Positions 35,680-43,987 are shown, numbered from the stretch's first letter. The stretch: 64,000 nucleotides of DNA from an uncultured Anaerolineales bacterium (GCA_937952305.1 CALFZO010000194.1:22823-86822); one strand, 5' to 3'. Notes: a model not told the origin generated them from the letters alone. Numbers and translations: made by a program.

Positions 35680-36792
35680 TTACAGAACGCCTTCCTCGGT
35701 CTCGTGGATCAGCCGGTCCACCACCGCCTGCAGGCTGCCGGTGCGCTGGAAGGTGGCCAGCTGCCGGTCGGCGCTGGTGCCTTCCTCCAGGATGTGGTAG
35801 GCGTACTCCACCTCGCGCCGGCTGCCCAGTTCGTCCACGACGTCGCCGATAAACCAATCGATCATCTCGCGGATCAGTTCGCGGGCCGGGAGTTCCGTCT
35901 GCTTGCCCCAGTCGATCAGCTTGCCGTCCAGGCCGTAGCGCACCGCCCGCCACTTGTTCTCGTCGATCAGCGGGGTTGGGTAGACGCGGAAGGTCATGTT
36001 GTCCCGGCGCAGCTTCCAGGCCTTGTAGATCAGGGCCTGGAAGATCGCGGCGATGCTGATGGCCTCGTCCACGCGCGTGCACACGTCGCAGATGCGGAAC
36101 TCCAGCGTGGGGTAGTTCTGGTTGGGGCGCGCGTCCCACCAGATCTTGGTGCCGTCGGGGATGCAGCCCGTGCGCACCAGCATCTCGCGCAGCTGCACAA
36201 ACTCGCCGTGGGAGTTCAGCACCGGCGGGATGCCGGTGCGCGGGAAGTTGCGGAAGATGATGCTGCGGTAGCTCTTCAGGCCGGTGTCCTGGCCCACCCA
36301 GAAGGGCGAACTGGTGGACAGGCACAGCACGTGCGGCAGCATGTAGCGGACCATGTTCATGGCATCGATCAGGAACTCGGGGTCCTCGATGCCGATGTGG
36401 ACGTGGGTGCCGAAGATGAGCAGCTGCTGGGCCAGCATCTGCATGTCCTGCTTGACGCCGGCGTAGCGGTCGAAGGGCGTGATCTCCTGCTCCAGCCAGT
36501 GCGAGAAGGGGTGCGCGCCGGCGGCCACGATCTTGAGCCCCTGCTTGGCGGCCAGCTCCATCACGCCGCGGCGCAGGCGCACCAGCTCTGCGCGCGCCTC
36601 GGCCGGCGTGCGGCAGACTTTGGTGCCGACCTCCACGATGGACTGGTGCAGCTCGGCCTTGATCTGCTCCGCCATCACCATCTTGCCCTCGGCCAGCATC
36701 TCGGTGATGTACGAGCGGAGCTCACGCGTCTCGGGGTCGATGATCTGATACTCTTCTTCGATGCCGATGCTGAGGGAGGGCGGGTTCTGCAT
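35680..36792 (-). CDS. ybdK: Carboxylate-amine ligase, YbdK/GCS2 family
   Basis: 370 residues, family length. Glutamate-cysteine-ligase-2 fold: LSIGIEEEYQIID at the start (metal-binding Glu pair), AGAHPFSHW, the LLIFGTHVHIGI strand with metal-binding His, SSPFW.GQDTGLKSYRS, and HTLE-like TLEFRICDVCTRVDE. YbdK enzymes have weak gamma-glutamylcysteine ligase activity in vitro but are expected to join other carboxylates and amines. It lies 48 nt upstream of the ATP-grasp gene at 34417 and 50 nt after the circularly permuted ATP-grasp, in one orientation. Confidence 0.94.
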   Translation of the reverse strand: MQNPPSLSIGIEEEYQIIDPETRELRSYITEMLAEGKMVMAEQIKAELHQSIVEVGTKVCRTPAEARAELVRLRRGVMELAAKQGLKIVAAGAHPFSHWLEQEITPFDRYAGVKQDMQMLAQQLLIFGTHVHIGIEDPEFLIDAMNMVRYMLPHVLCLSTSSPFWVGQDTGLKSYRSIIFRNFPRTGIPPVLNSHGEFVQLREMLVRTGCIPDGTKIWWDARPNQNYPTLEFRICDVCTRVDEAISIAAIFQALIYKAWKLRRDNMTFRVYPTPLIDENKWRAVRYGLDGKLIDWGKQTELPARELIREMIDWFIGDVVDELGSRREVEYAYHILEEGTSADRQLATFQRTGSLQAVVDRLIHETEEGVL

Positions 36793-36842
36793 GATCTCTC
36801 CTGGACAACGGAAGTCGGATTACCACAGCCGGCCGGGCCGGT

Positions 36843-38195
36843 CTACAAACGCTTCTCCACGATAAAGGTCGGCACGGTCGAGCCGCCGCCGGCGGTCACG
36901 TTGAGCAGCGACACGGTCGAGAGGCGCGTCAGGCAGCCGCTGACGTAGGCGCCGTACCAGATGTACGGGTTAGTGTCGAGCATCCGGTCGTAGATCTGCA
37001 CCTGCTCGTCCACGTAGCTGGCGTACGGGAACTTGGGCAGCGGCACGCGCTTCTGGACGATGGTCGGCTCGGCCAGGGCGGCCTGCAGGGCGGCCTCCCA
37101 CTCGGCCTGGTCCACTTCCCAGCCCAGCACGATGCCTTTGCCGCCGTACTCGTCGTTGGGCTTGAGCACAAACTCGTTCTTGTATTTGGCCAGGAACGGC
37201 AGCAGGTCGATGTGGCCGCCGCCGTAGGTGGTGTGGCGCTCGGCCATCAGGCGCGTCCACGGCACATAGCGCTCGATGGCCTGGCGCTCGGCCGGCGTGA
37301 ACAGGCGCGCGTTGGCCTCGTCGCTGAGCACGGCCAGGCTGGCCTTCTTGTGCAGGATCTTGCACGCGAACGGGTTGACCATGCACACGGCCCGGTCGCG
37401 CACGGCGCGGATGACCGGATGGTCCAGACCGCCGCGCTGGACCAACTCGCTGATCAGGACGCGCTTGTAGATGACGTGGACCGGGGCGCCGGCGGCATAC
37501 AGCTTGCCGTTCTGGTAGGTCACGTCGCGCGGGTCGGCGATGACGCACTCGTAGCCCTGCGCCTGGAAGTAGTCGCGGAAGAGCACGAACTCGCTGTAGG
37601 TGGGCACCTCGTGCCAGTCCAGGATCGCCAGACGCGGCTTCTCGGTCCCGCCCCACTGGCGGTAGCTGTCCAGCAGCGCGTGCAGCATATGGTGGCGGCC
37701 GGGCAGCGGGCGGACGTCGTAGGCCTTCTCGAACTCGCGCATCACCGGCAGGGCGTAGAACACGTCCGTCAGCACGTCGTTGTAGGCGATGGCGGCCGGG
37801 GTTTCGGCGTTGTACTCGGTCAGGTAGAGGTGGTCAGCCTCGTCGAAGAAGGTGTCCATGCGCGCCGTCGGGCTGGGCACGCGGAAGCCGGGGTCCAGGT
37901 GCACCAGCTCCTCCTCCCATTCGTTGAGGCGGAACTGGTAGCGGAAGTCGGCGTCGGTCAGGGCGGCGGTGTGGGCCTTCTGGAAGGCCGGCATGATGGC
38001 GCGGATAGCGCCCTGGATGGCGCGGTACTCCTCCGGCCGCAGGAACCGCGGCCGCAGCACCGTGCACAGCGGCCGGTCGCCGAAGAACAGCCCGCGCCGG
38101 CGCTGCTGCTCGGTCAACTGCCCGTACGTCTCGGCCGCGGTGGCCGGGTCCAGCAGCGCATGGTAGGCGTCGATGGTCTCGCGGACGGTGTTCAT
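36843..38195 (-). CDS. Circularly permuted ATP-grasp-like protein
   Basis: 450 residues. HDTFFDE-type start region (ARMDTFFDEADHLYLTEYNAETPAAIAYND), a central Rossmann part (PRLAILDWHEVPTYSEFVLFRDYFQAQGYE), VHVIYKRVLISEL, and a late ATP-binding block FVLKPNDEYGGKGIVLGWEVD with QKRVPLPKFPYASYVDEQVQIYD. This order is that of the circularly permuted ATP-grasp proteins related to glutathionylspermidine synthase. AGAG-type ribosome site before ATG. Probable amide-bond-forming enzyme; partner substrates unknown. The neighbours on both sides are ligases. Confidence 0.87.
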   Translation of the reverse strand: MNTVRETIDAYHALLDPATAAETYGQLTEQQRRRGLFFGDRPLCTVLRPRFLRPEEYRAIQGAIRAIMPAFQKAHTAALTDADFRYQFRLNEWEEELVHLDPGFRVPSPTARMDTFFDEADHLYLTEYNAETPAAIAYNDVLTDVFYALPVMREFEKAYDVRPLPGRHHMLHALLDSYRQWGGTEKPRLAILDWHEVPTYSEFVLFRDYFQAQGYECVIADPRDVTYQNGKLYAAGAPVHVIYKRVLISELVQRGGLDHPVIRAVRDRAVCMVNPFACKILHKKASLAVLSDEANARLFTPAERQAIERYVPWTRLMAERHTTYGGGHIDLLPFLAKYKNEFVLKPNDEYGGKGIVLGWEVDQAEWEAALQAALAEPTIVQKRVPLPKFPYASYVDEQVQIYDRMLDTNPYIWYGAYVSGCLTRLSTVSLLNVTAGGGSTVPTFIVEKRL

Positions 38196-38260
38196 CGCAC
38201 TCTCCCATCTCGCCCGGCTCCCGGCCGCGTCGGCCAGCGCACGCGGGAGCCGGGGTCAGG

Positions 38261-39181
38261 TCACGCGCTAAACAGGGTGGACCACCGGAGCTCGTTGACC
38301 GGCGGGCGCGGGTTCAGGGCCAGGTCGAGGCACATATCGGCCATGCGCTCCACGCACCAGCGGTGGTAATCCGCGCCCGTGGAGTTGACGTCCATATCCG
38401 GCGCCGGGTTCATGAAGTCGATGGCATAGGGCACGCCGTCCTTGACGGCCCACTCGATCGTGTTCATGTCGTAGCCGAGCGCGCGCACCAGCGTCAGGCT
38501 GTCCCGCACGATGCGCTCGTGCAGCTCGGGCGCCAGGTCCGGCGGCAGGTACTGGCGCGTGTTGGGGTCGTACTTCTTCACCAGCACGTGCTGGCGGCCG
38601 AGGCACATGCAGCGGACATAGTTGTCCCACTGGATGAACTCCTGCAGCACCATCGTCAGCAGGCCGGACTGGTTGTAGGAGTTCCACAGGTCGTCCAGGG
38701 AGCGGCAGACGTGGACCTGCTTCCAGCCGCCGCCGTGGGCGTCCTTGAGGATGACCGGGAAGCCGCCCACGCTCTGCACCAGGGCGGACCAATCCAGCGG
38801 ATAGACCAGGTTGCGCAGGCTCTCGGTGTGAACGATGCCGGGGACGTACTCTTTGTTGGGCAGGGCCACGGTGCGCGGGCTGGCGACGCCCAGCTTGGCG
38901 GCCAGCGAGGCTTCGAAGAATTTGTCGTCGGCCGTCCACATAAACGGGTTGTTGACGACGTGCGTGCCCTGCAGCATCGCGTTCTTGAGGTAAGACCGGT
39001 AGTAGGGGACCTCGTGCGAGATGCGGTCGACGATGACGGCGTACTCGCACGGCGCGTTCATCGCCGTGCCGCCGAGCTTAACGTACTCGGCGACCACGCC
39101 TTGGCCGCGCCGGTTGACCTCCTCAATGAAGGCCGGCGGCCAGGACCATTCGCGGCCGACGATGACTCCGATCTTGCGCAT
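38261..39181 (-). CDS. RimK-like ATP-grasp protein, first gene of the ligase operon
   Basis: 306 residues. MRKIGVIVGREWSWPPAFIEEVNRRG start, LGVASPRTVALPNKEY, the ATP-grasp phosphate loop GFPVILKDAHGGGWKQVHVCRS, VLQEFIQWDNYVRCMCLGRQHVLVKKYDP and the metal-binding end IEWAVKDGVPYAIDFMNPAPDMDV. The usual C-terminal Glu/Asn metal ligands appear as E and N in these last two strands. ATG 39181 has an AAGGAG site; the in-frame extension upstream is out of character. Likely carboxylate-amine ligase. A TATAAT at 39299-39304 is its probable promoter, about 110 nt upstream. Confidence 0.87.
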   Translation of the reverse strand: MRKIGVIVGREWSWPPAFIEEVNRRGQGVVAEYVKLGGTAMNAPCEYAVIVDRISHEVPYYRSYLKNAMLQGTHVVNNPFMWTADDKFFEASLAAKLGVASPRTVALPNKEYVPGIVHTESLRNLVYPLDWSALVQSVGGFPVILKDAHGGGWKQVHVCRSLDDLWNSYNQSGLLTMVLQEFIQWDNYVRCMCLGRQHVLVKKYDPNTRQYLPPDLAPELHERIVRDSLTLVRALGYDMNTIEWAVKDGVPYAIDFMNPAPDMDVNSTGADYHRWCVERMADMCLDLALNPRPPVNELRWSTLFSA

Positions 39182-39298
39182 ACGTGTCTCCTTCCGTGGG
39201 GAACGGGACCACTCCACCGGGCGTGCAGCGGCCAGGCCCGGGGCGCGCCGCGCGGCGCGGCTGTGCAATTGTGCTGTCGAGAACGTTGGTGATGCCGG

Positions 39299-39304
39299 AT
39301 TATA
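39299..39304 (-). promoter_or_regulatory. -10 box TATAAT of the ATP-grasp/YbdK operon
   Basis: Consensus TATAAT on the minus strand, giving a leader of about 110 nt before the ATG at 39181. No good TTGACA at 17 bp. It is the only strong -10 in the gap and would drive the four ligase genes 34417-39181. Confidence 0.55.
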
Positions 39305-39336
39305 ACTGACGCGCGGTGATTGCGCCGCGCGGCGGT

Positions 39337-40056
39337 TCAGGCCTGCCCGCCGATGTACTGCCGGACCATCTGGCGCCACCACGGCCAGTCATGGGACCAG
39401 CCGTCCCACTCGCGCAGGGCGTTGCCGATGCCCTTGCCCCACAGCAGGCCGCTGAACCAGCGGTTGTTGGCGATGTTGGGGTCGTCCCGGCCGACGGCGA
39501 TAATGAGATCCAGCCGGCGCAGCAGCTGCAGGCGGGCCTCGCCATATTCGTTGGGCATGTACAGGCACGGGCAGTTGAAATAGACGTTGTCGTCCCGGTA
39601 ACCGCCCAGCCAGCGCTCCACGTCGAACATGCCGCTCATGGCGAGCACCCGGCCGGTGAGGTCCGGGTGGCGCAGGCCGAAGTTCATGGCGTGGTAGGCG
39701 CCGAAGGAGGCGCCGGTGGTGATGCAGAAGGGGTTGGGATTCTTCTGGCGCGAGAGCGGCAGCACCTCGTCGCACAGGTAGTGGTCATACTGGGTCTGGC
39801 GCCAGGCGCGCGCGCCGGGGTGGGCGTTCCAGTTGTACCAGCTCTCGGCGTCCACACTGTCCACGCAGTAGAGCTGCAGCCAGCCGTTCTCCAAATGGTC
39901 CGCCAGGGCCGCGATCATGCCGCGGTCCTCCCACTCGTAGAACTTCCCCAGCGAGGTCGGAAAGACCAGCGCCCGCGCGCCGGCGTGGCCGAAGATCAGC
40001 AGCTCCATGTCGCGGCCGAGGGCGGGGCTGTACCAGCGGTGGTATTCGCGGTTCAT
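39337..40056 (-). CDS. Esterase-like alpha/beta hydrolase
   Basis: 239 residues. Nucleophile elbow GASFGAYHAM (S117), then HPDLTGRVLAMSGMFDVERWLGGY, an acid in LIIAVGRDDPN and a His in WDGWSHDWPWWRQM. This is the layout of putative esterases of the Esterase-D/Mycolyltransferase-like fold. Start ATG 40056 has TGGAG; an upstream in-frame GTG would add seven residues. It lies on the same strand upstream of the ligase operon (155 nt away) and could release, hydrolyse or cap the ligase product; that link is inference from position. Confidence 0.85.
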   Translation of the reverse strand: MNREYHRWYSPALGRDMELLIFGHAGARALVFPTSLGKFYEWEDRGMIAALADHLENGWLQLYCVDSVDAESWYNWNAHPGARAWRQTQYDHYLCDEVLPLSRQKNPNPFCITTGASFGAYHAMNFGLRHPDLTGRVLAMSGMFDVERWLGGYRDDNVYFNCPCLYMPNEYGEARLQLLRRLDLIIAVGRDDPNIANNRWFSGLLWGKGIGNALREWDGWSHDWPWWRQMVRQYIGGQA

Positions 40057-40061
40057 AGTTT

Positions 40062-40158
40062 TCTCCAGGGCGACCACAGACGACCGCCGAAGGACGACAG
40101 CCGGTCCGTCCAGACAGACGTCCGTCTGCCAGTCGTCATTCGTCGTCCACCATCTGCC
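40062..40158. repeat. GACGAC/GTCGTC-rich low-complexity intergenic tract
   Basis: The spacer between the esterase and subtilase genes is a degenerate run of GACGAC and GTCGTC-like units and purine/pyrimidine blocks, e.g. GGACGACAGCC, CAGACAGACGTCCGTCTG (a near-palindrome at about 40114-40131) and GTCGTCATTCGTCGTC. It has no gene. Similar tracts are common in Anaerolineae intergenic DNA as I recall it; no second copy is present in this window. Confidence 0.45.
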
Positions 40159-40159
40159 G

Positions 40160-41800
40160 TCAGATCTCGATCAGCGAATAAAACCCGTCCAGGCCGTCTT
40201 CGAGGCGGCGCGGGTTCTCGGGGTCGGCCACCCAGCGCACCCGGTCGATCAGGAACTTGTAGGCGTGCAGGCCGCGCTCGAACTCGGGCACGGTGATCCG
40301 CCAGGCGCCGCGCTCATACTGCTCCAGCTCGTACCCATACGGCAGCCAGTGGTTGAAGCTGCCCACCAGCGCCACCTGGCGCGCGTCCTTGTCGAAGTAA
40401 TAGAAGGTCAGCGTCCGCAGCGGCGAACGCGGGGTGGGGTCCTGCTCGGCGGCCAGGCGCAGCACGGCGGCGACGGCCCGGGCGCCGTTGACCAGGCCGT
40501 GGCCCTGTTTCTCGGCCGGGATGTCCGGCAGCGGCTCGGCGGTCGCCGTGAGCAGCGCCTTCACCTGGGTCGGGGTCAGGGCCGGGTTCGCCTCCAGCAT
40601 CTGGGCCGCGATAGCCGTGACCAGCGGCGCCGCCATGGAGGTGCCGTCGACGTGCTGGTAATGCGGGTGGATGTACTTCTGCTGGACGATGCGCTCGCGG
40701 ATGACGGCGCGGATCTCCGGCAGCGGCTGGCCCAGGGTGCGCTTGCTGAAGCGTTTCTGGGCGTAGGCGGTGTTGAGCTGGCGGGCCAGTTCTTCGTCCG
40801 GCAGGCTCTCCAGCTTCCACAGGTACAGCGCCTCATTGTGCGTGGTCGTCTTGGGCAGCATCGGCGCGGCCAGCCAGATGGCCGGCGCCACCACCTCCGG
40901 CTTGGGGACGCCGTGCGCGCCGGTGCCGTAGCTGGACCAGTACAGGCGCCAGCGCGGCCGGTCGAGCGAGTTCTGGTCGTCCACGCCGCCCACGGTGATA
41001 GCCGAGGGCGCGCTGGCCGGCGGCAGCAGGCGCCGGTCGCCGGTGTTCCCGGCCGCGCACACCACCACCAGGCCGGCGGCCGCGGCCTCTTCCACGCGCT
41101 CGTCCAGGTCCGTCATCTTCCCCGTGGAGGGATGATCACCGCCCAGGGAGATGTTGACGACGCGGATGTTGTAACGGGCCTGGTTCTGGATGACCCATTT
41201 CAAGGCCCGGCCGATGTCGCGCTCGGTGATGTGGCGGTTGCGGCGGTTGCCGGTCTTCACCAGCACCATGTTGGCGCGCGGCGCCAGGCCGCGGTAACGG
41301 CCATTGGACAGGAAGCCGTTGCCGACGCCGACGCACGTCGTCATCAGGCCGTGCCAGGCCGTCACCGTCGTCTTGCCGAAGGTCCGGCGCTCGGCCGGCT
41401 CGGCGGCCGTGGCGTCCACATAGGCCAGGAGGCGGTTCACCGGGCGGGTGAGGTCCGGGTGCGGGTAGAAGCCCGAGTCCAGGAAGGCGACCGTCACGCC
41501 GGCGCCGGTGTATTTGGGATTGACCGGGACGCGCATGGGTGCGGGCAGGATGTAGGCCTGGTCCGGCAGGTAGGCCGGGAACGGCAGGCCCAACTCCTGT
41601 TGCAGCGAAGCCGCGCTATGGTCGGCCTCGGCCCACAGCGCTGCGCGGTAGACACACTGCGGGCAGACGCCATCCTCGGGCCGCCAGCCCGGATGACGGG
41701 CCTGGAGCTGGCGGACCAGATGGGGCTCGGGTGGGCGCTGCAGTTGGCGGATAGCGGGGTCGATCGGCTGATCGCAGATTGGGCAGGCAGCGTTGGGCAT
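40160..41800 (-). CDS. Intracellular subtilase (S8) with zinc ribbon and C-terminal CBM48-like domain
   Basis: 546 residues with no signal peptide. The N-terminus carries a CPIC (6-9) and CPQC (46-49) pair that can bind zinc. The S8 domain (about 100-455) has D108 in FLDSGF, H150 in TAWHGLMTT, the oxyanion Asn in AAGNTGD (252) and S388 in DGTSMAAP, with an insertion around 310-380. The last 85 residues (TFYYFDKDARQVALVGSFNHW, then HAYKFLIDRVRWVADPEN) match the AMPK/isoamylase-N glycogen-binding fold (CBM48). It is leaderless-type (TACAAT 8 nt before ATG). Cytosolic protease with carbohydrate or protein-interaction tail; target unknown. Confidence 0.9.
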   Translation of the reverse strand: MPNAACPICDQPIDPAIRQLQRPPEPHLVRQLQARHPGWRPEDGVCPQCVYRAALWAEADHSAASLQQELGLPFPAYLPDQAYILPAPMRVPVNPKYTGAGVTVAFLDSGFYPHPDLTRPVNRLLAYVDATAAEPAERRTFGKTTVTAWHGLMTTCVGVGNGFLSNGRYRGLAPRANMVLVKTGNRRNRHITERDIGRALKWVIQNQARYNIRVVNISLGGDHPSTGKMTDLDERVEEAAAAGLVVVCAAGNTGDRRLLPPASAPSAITVGGVDDQNSLDRPRWRLYWSSYGTGAHGVPKPEVVAPAIWLAAPMLPKTTTHNEALYLWKLESLPDEELARQLNTAYAQKRFSKRTLGQPLPEIRAVIRERIVQQKYIHPHYQHVDGTSMAAPLVTAIAAQMLEANPALTPTQVKALLTATAEPLPDIPAEKQGHGLVNGARAVAAVLRLAAEQDPTPRSPLRTLTFYYFDKDARQVALVGSFNHWLPYGYELEQYERGAWRITVPEFERGLHAYKFLIDRVRWVADPENPRRLEDGLDGFYSLIEI

Positions 41801-41808
41801 CGCCGCGT

Positions 41809-41814
41809 ATTGTA
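41809..41814 (-). promoter_or_regulatory. -10 box TACAAT of a leaderless-type promoter
   Basis: TACAAT ends 8 nt before the ATG at 41800 of the subtilase gene; no Shine-Dalgarno sequence is present. Confidence 0.6.
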
Positions 41815-42025
41815 CTGATGGACGGCGGAGTGCGAAAGGCCCTGGTCAGGCATCGGGCCGGGGTGGCGTTTGGCGCGCCGGCGGCCCAGCGCCGGGTCGG
41901 GACTGTCCCAGGCGGCTCACCGGCCAGAGCCTGCCCCGGCTGGATCCGGCGGAGCGGGCTGGCGTTATGCCCCGACGCCGCGACGGAAGTAACCGCGTAC
42001 TATTGGCCCGCACCGGGCCCGCGCC

Positions 42026-42031
42026 TACAAT
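42026..42031 (+). promoter_or_regulatory. -10 box TACAAT upstream of the Cys-GAF kinase
   Basis: TACAAT on the plus strand in the gap between divergent genes (41801-42077), giving a leader of about 40 nt to the TTG at 42078. No strong -35 seen. Confidence 0.45.
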
Positions 42032-42077
42032 CGAACTAACCCGCCGCCCGGCCAATCCTCGGGCGCATCCAACCACC

Positions 42078-43457
42078 TTGAACCGCCGCCCCGCTTCCCT
42101 CGCACCCGCCCGCCGGAGCGCCGCCGCAACGCTCTCGCGTTGGCGTTGGGGCATCCTGTTGGGCGGGCTGTTGGTGGCCGTCCTGTTCGAGATCGTCGAG
42201 CCCTGGCTGGATCCCATGTCGGCCGGGCTGGAGATCATGCTCTTCGGGCTGGTGATCCCGGCTGGCACGTGGCTGGCGTTGACCCGGCTGGCCCGTGAGC
42301 TGACGCGCCAGGCCGAACTGGAGCAGCGGCTGGGGCAGATGCACAGCTTCGTCCAGCAGTTGGCCGAGCATTACAGCCGGGGGCAGCTGATCACGTTCGT
42401 GACGCGCTATCCCGCCACCTTGCTGCCCGTGGAACGGACGGCGTTGTACCTCTACGACCACCGCCAGGCACGCTACGACCTGCTGGAAACGCATCCGGCG
42501 ACGCTGAACGGCAGCGCCGACGCCGGGATGTGCGCGCGGTGCCCGATGCGGGACAGCGGGCTGTCCCGCGAACTGCACGCCTGCCCGGCCGCCGGCAGCG
42601 CAGCCGCCAACTACTGCCTGCCGCTCGTGCACGAGCAGCTCGTGCTCGGCCGGCTGCACGTGACCTGCGCCGCCGACGCCCGGCTGACCCCGGCCCAGAT
42701 GGAGTTCCTGAACGCCGTCGCGCCCGAGATGGCTCTGGCGCTGCTGATGGCCACCCTCCACTCCGAAGAGATGACGGAAGCGCACACTGAGGGCCGCCGC
42801 GAAGAACGGCGCCAGCTCTCGCTGACGCTTCACAATTCGCTGGCTCAGCAGATGGGTTACCTGCACCTCAGCCTGGACCGGCTGTCGGAGAGCACGGCCC
42901 AGACCGCGCCGGACGGCTTGAGCCAGGAACTGGCCAACCTGCGCGATGTCGCCGGCGAGACTTACCAGCAGATGCGCGGCCTGCTGGCCGATCTGCGCGC
43001 GCCCAACACGCACGACCTGGCGCGCGTGATCGACGGCCGGCTGCGGGCCTTCACGCGGGCCAGCGGCATCCCCGCGCACCTGCGCGTCAGCGGCCGCCCC
43101 CAGCGGCTGCCCGTGGAAACCAGCCAGCAGGTGTTCAGCCTGGTCCACGAGGGCCTCCACAACGTCCAGAAACATGCCGGCGCCACCGCCGTCACCCTGC
43201 AACTGGAATGGAGCGACACCGCCCTGACCGTCCGGTTGAGCGATAACGGCCGCGGTTTTGACCTGGGCTGCCTGCCGACCAACGGGCACTATGGTCTGGA
43301 GATGCTGCGCGAAATGGCCGCCGACCTGGGTGGGCAGATGCGCCTGACCAGCGCCGTGGGCGCCGGGACGCAGCTGGAGTTTCGCCTGCCGCTGCGCGCG
43401 CCCCAGACGCCCGCCTGCTCCAACTCGCCCCATTGGCCCGCCGCCGATTCGGCCTGA
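42078..43457 (+). CDS. Sensor histidine kinase with Cys-rich GAF-like domain
   Basis: 459 residues from TTG 42078; no ATG or GTG lies between the -10 box and this codon in frame, but the start remains uncertain. Two hydrophobic helices (about 24-43 and 50-70) are followed by a coiled coil and a GAF-like domain (about 95-225) carrying four Cys: C152 and C155 (MCARCPMR), C169 (HACPA) and C180 (NYCLPL). A HisKA_3 helix has H252 in LTLHNSLAQQMG, and the HATPase has LVHEGLHNVQKHA and SDNGRGFDLG. Similar to NarX-type kinases. The cysteines could bind a metal or Fe-S cluster or act as a redox switch. A response regulator gene follows in the same direction. Confidence 0.88.
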   Translation: MNRRPASLAPARRSAAATLSRWRWGILLGGLLVAVLFEIVEPWLDPMSAGLEIMLFGLVIPAGTWLALTRLARELTRQAELEQRLGQMHSFVQQLAEHYSRGQLITFVTRYPATLLPVERTALYLYDHRQARYDLLETHPATLNGSADAGMCARCPMRDSGLSRELHACPAAGSAAANYCLPLVHEQLVLGRLHVTCAADARLTPAQMEFLNAVAPEMALALLMATLHSEEMTEAHTEGRREERRQLSLTLHNSLAQQMGYLHLSLDRLSESTAQTAPDGLSQELANLRDVAGETYQQMRGLLADLRAPNTHDLARVIDGRLRAFTRASGIPAHLRVSGRPQRLPVETSQQVFSLVHEGLHNVQKHAGATAVTLQLEWSDTALTVRLSDNGRGFDLGCLPTNGHYGLEMLREMAADLGGQMRLTSAVGAGTQLEFRLPLRAPQTPACSNSPHWPAADSA

Positions 43458-43498
43458 TGAGCCGGTCAGCCGCAACTTTTCGGCCCGGATTGCGACTA

Positions 43499-43504
43499 TA
43501 AAAT
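43499..43504 (+). promoter_or_regulatory. -10 box TAAAAT before the response regulator
   Basis: TAAAAT (within TATAAAAT) lies 30 nt before the ATG at 43535, with no strong -35. The regulator may thus be expressed separately from the kinase upstream. Confidence 0.45.
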
Positions 43505-43534
43505 TAGGACCCGCACAACTGGGACCAACCTGGA

Positions 43535-43915
43535 ATGCCTCTGGATATTCTCGTCATCGACGACGACCCGTTCGTCGCCAAGATCGTCGGGCTGTGCCTG
43601 CGCTCGGTGAGCCGGGTGGTGGTGCGCGCCACAGCCGATGGCCCGGCCGGCCTGCGCGCGGCGGCCAGCCAGCCGCCCGATCTGATTTTGCTGGATTATG
43701 ACATGCCGACCCAGGACGGCCTGGAGACGCTGCGCCAGTTGCGGGCGCAGCCGGAGACGCAAGCCGTGCCGGTGGTGGCCATCACCGGCGGGCCGCCGGA
43801 TCAGCCGCGCTGCGCGCGCCTGATCGCGGAAAGCGATCACTACCTCCCCAAACCCCTCGAATATCAAAGCCTGCGCGGGCTGGTCCAGGGCTTGCTCGGC
43901 CCGGCGGCCAGCTGA
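43535..43915 (+). CDS. Single-domain response regulator receiver protein
   Basis: 126 residues, receiver domain only: DDD at 9-11, phospho-acceptor D54 in LILLDYDMPTQDGLE, switch region VVAITGG and Lys in HYLPKPLEYQSL. No output domain. It follows the Cys-GAF kinase by 77 nt and is a likely phosphate acceptor from it. Confidence 0.92.
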   Translation: MPLDILVIDDDPFVAKIVGLCLRSVSRVVVRATADGPAGLRAAASQPPDLILLDYDMPTQDGLETLRQLRAQPETQAVPVVAITGGPPDQPRCARLIAESDHYLPKPLEYQSLRGLVQGLLGPAAS

Positions 43916-43940
43916 GCGCGGCTGCCGGCCACTCCGCGGA

Positions 43941-43970
43941 TAAAAAAAGCGGAGGCCCAAGGGCCTCCGC
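43941..43970 (-). terminator. Intrinsic terminator of the sigma-factor gene
   Basis: GCGGAGGCCC-AA-GGGCCTCCGC (43949-43970) forms a 10-bp stem. On the minus strand it is followed by seven T (the A-run at 43942-43948), 18 bp after the sigA stop. On the plus strand CTTCGTTT follows, so it may also act for the response regulator. Confidence 0.9.
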
Positions 43971-43987
43971 CTTCGTTTCGGGTGCGA

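Noticed and set aside
34831..36948. 705-residue plus-strand frame opposite the ATP-grasp and YbdK genes
   Set aside because: Antisense shadow; no domain and biased composition, whereas the minus strand encodes two enzymes with intact active sites.
40062..40158. Possible CRISPR array
   Set aside because: Repeats are short, irregular and overlapping with no uniform repeat-spacer pattern; no cas genes in the window.
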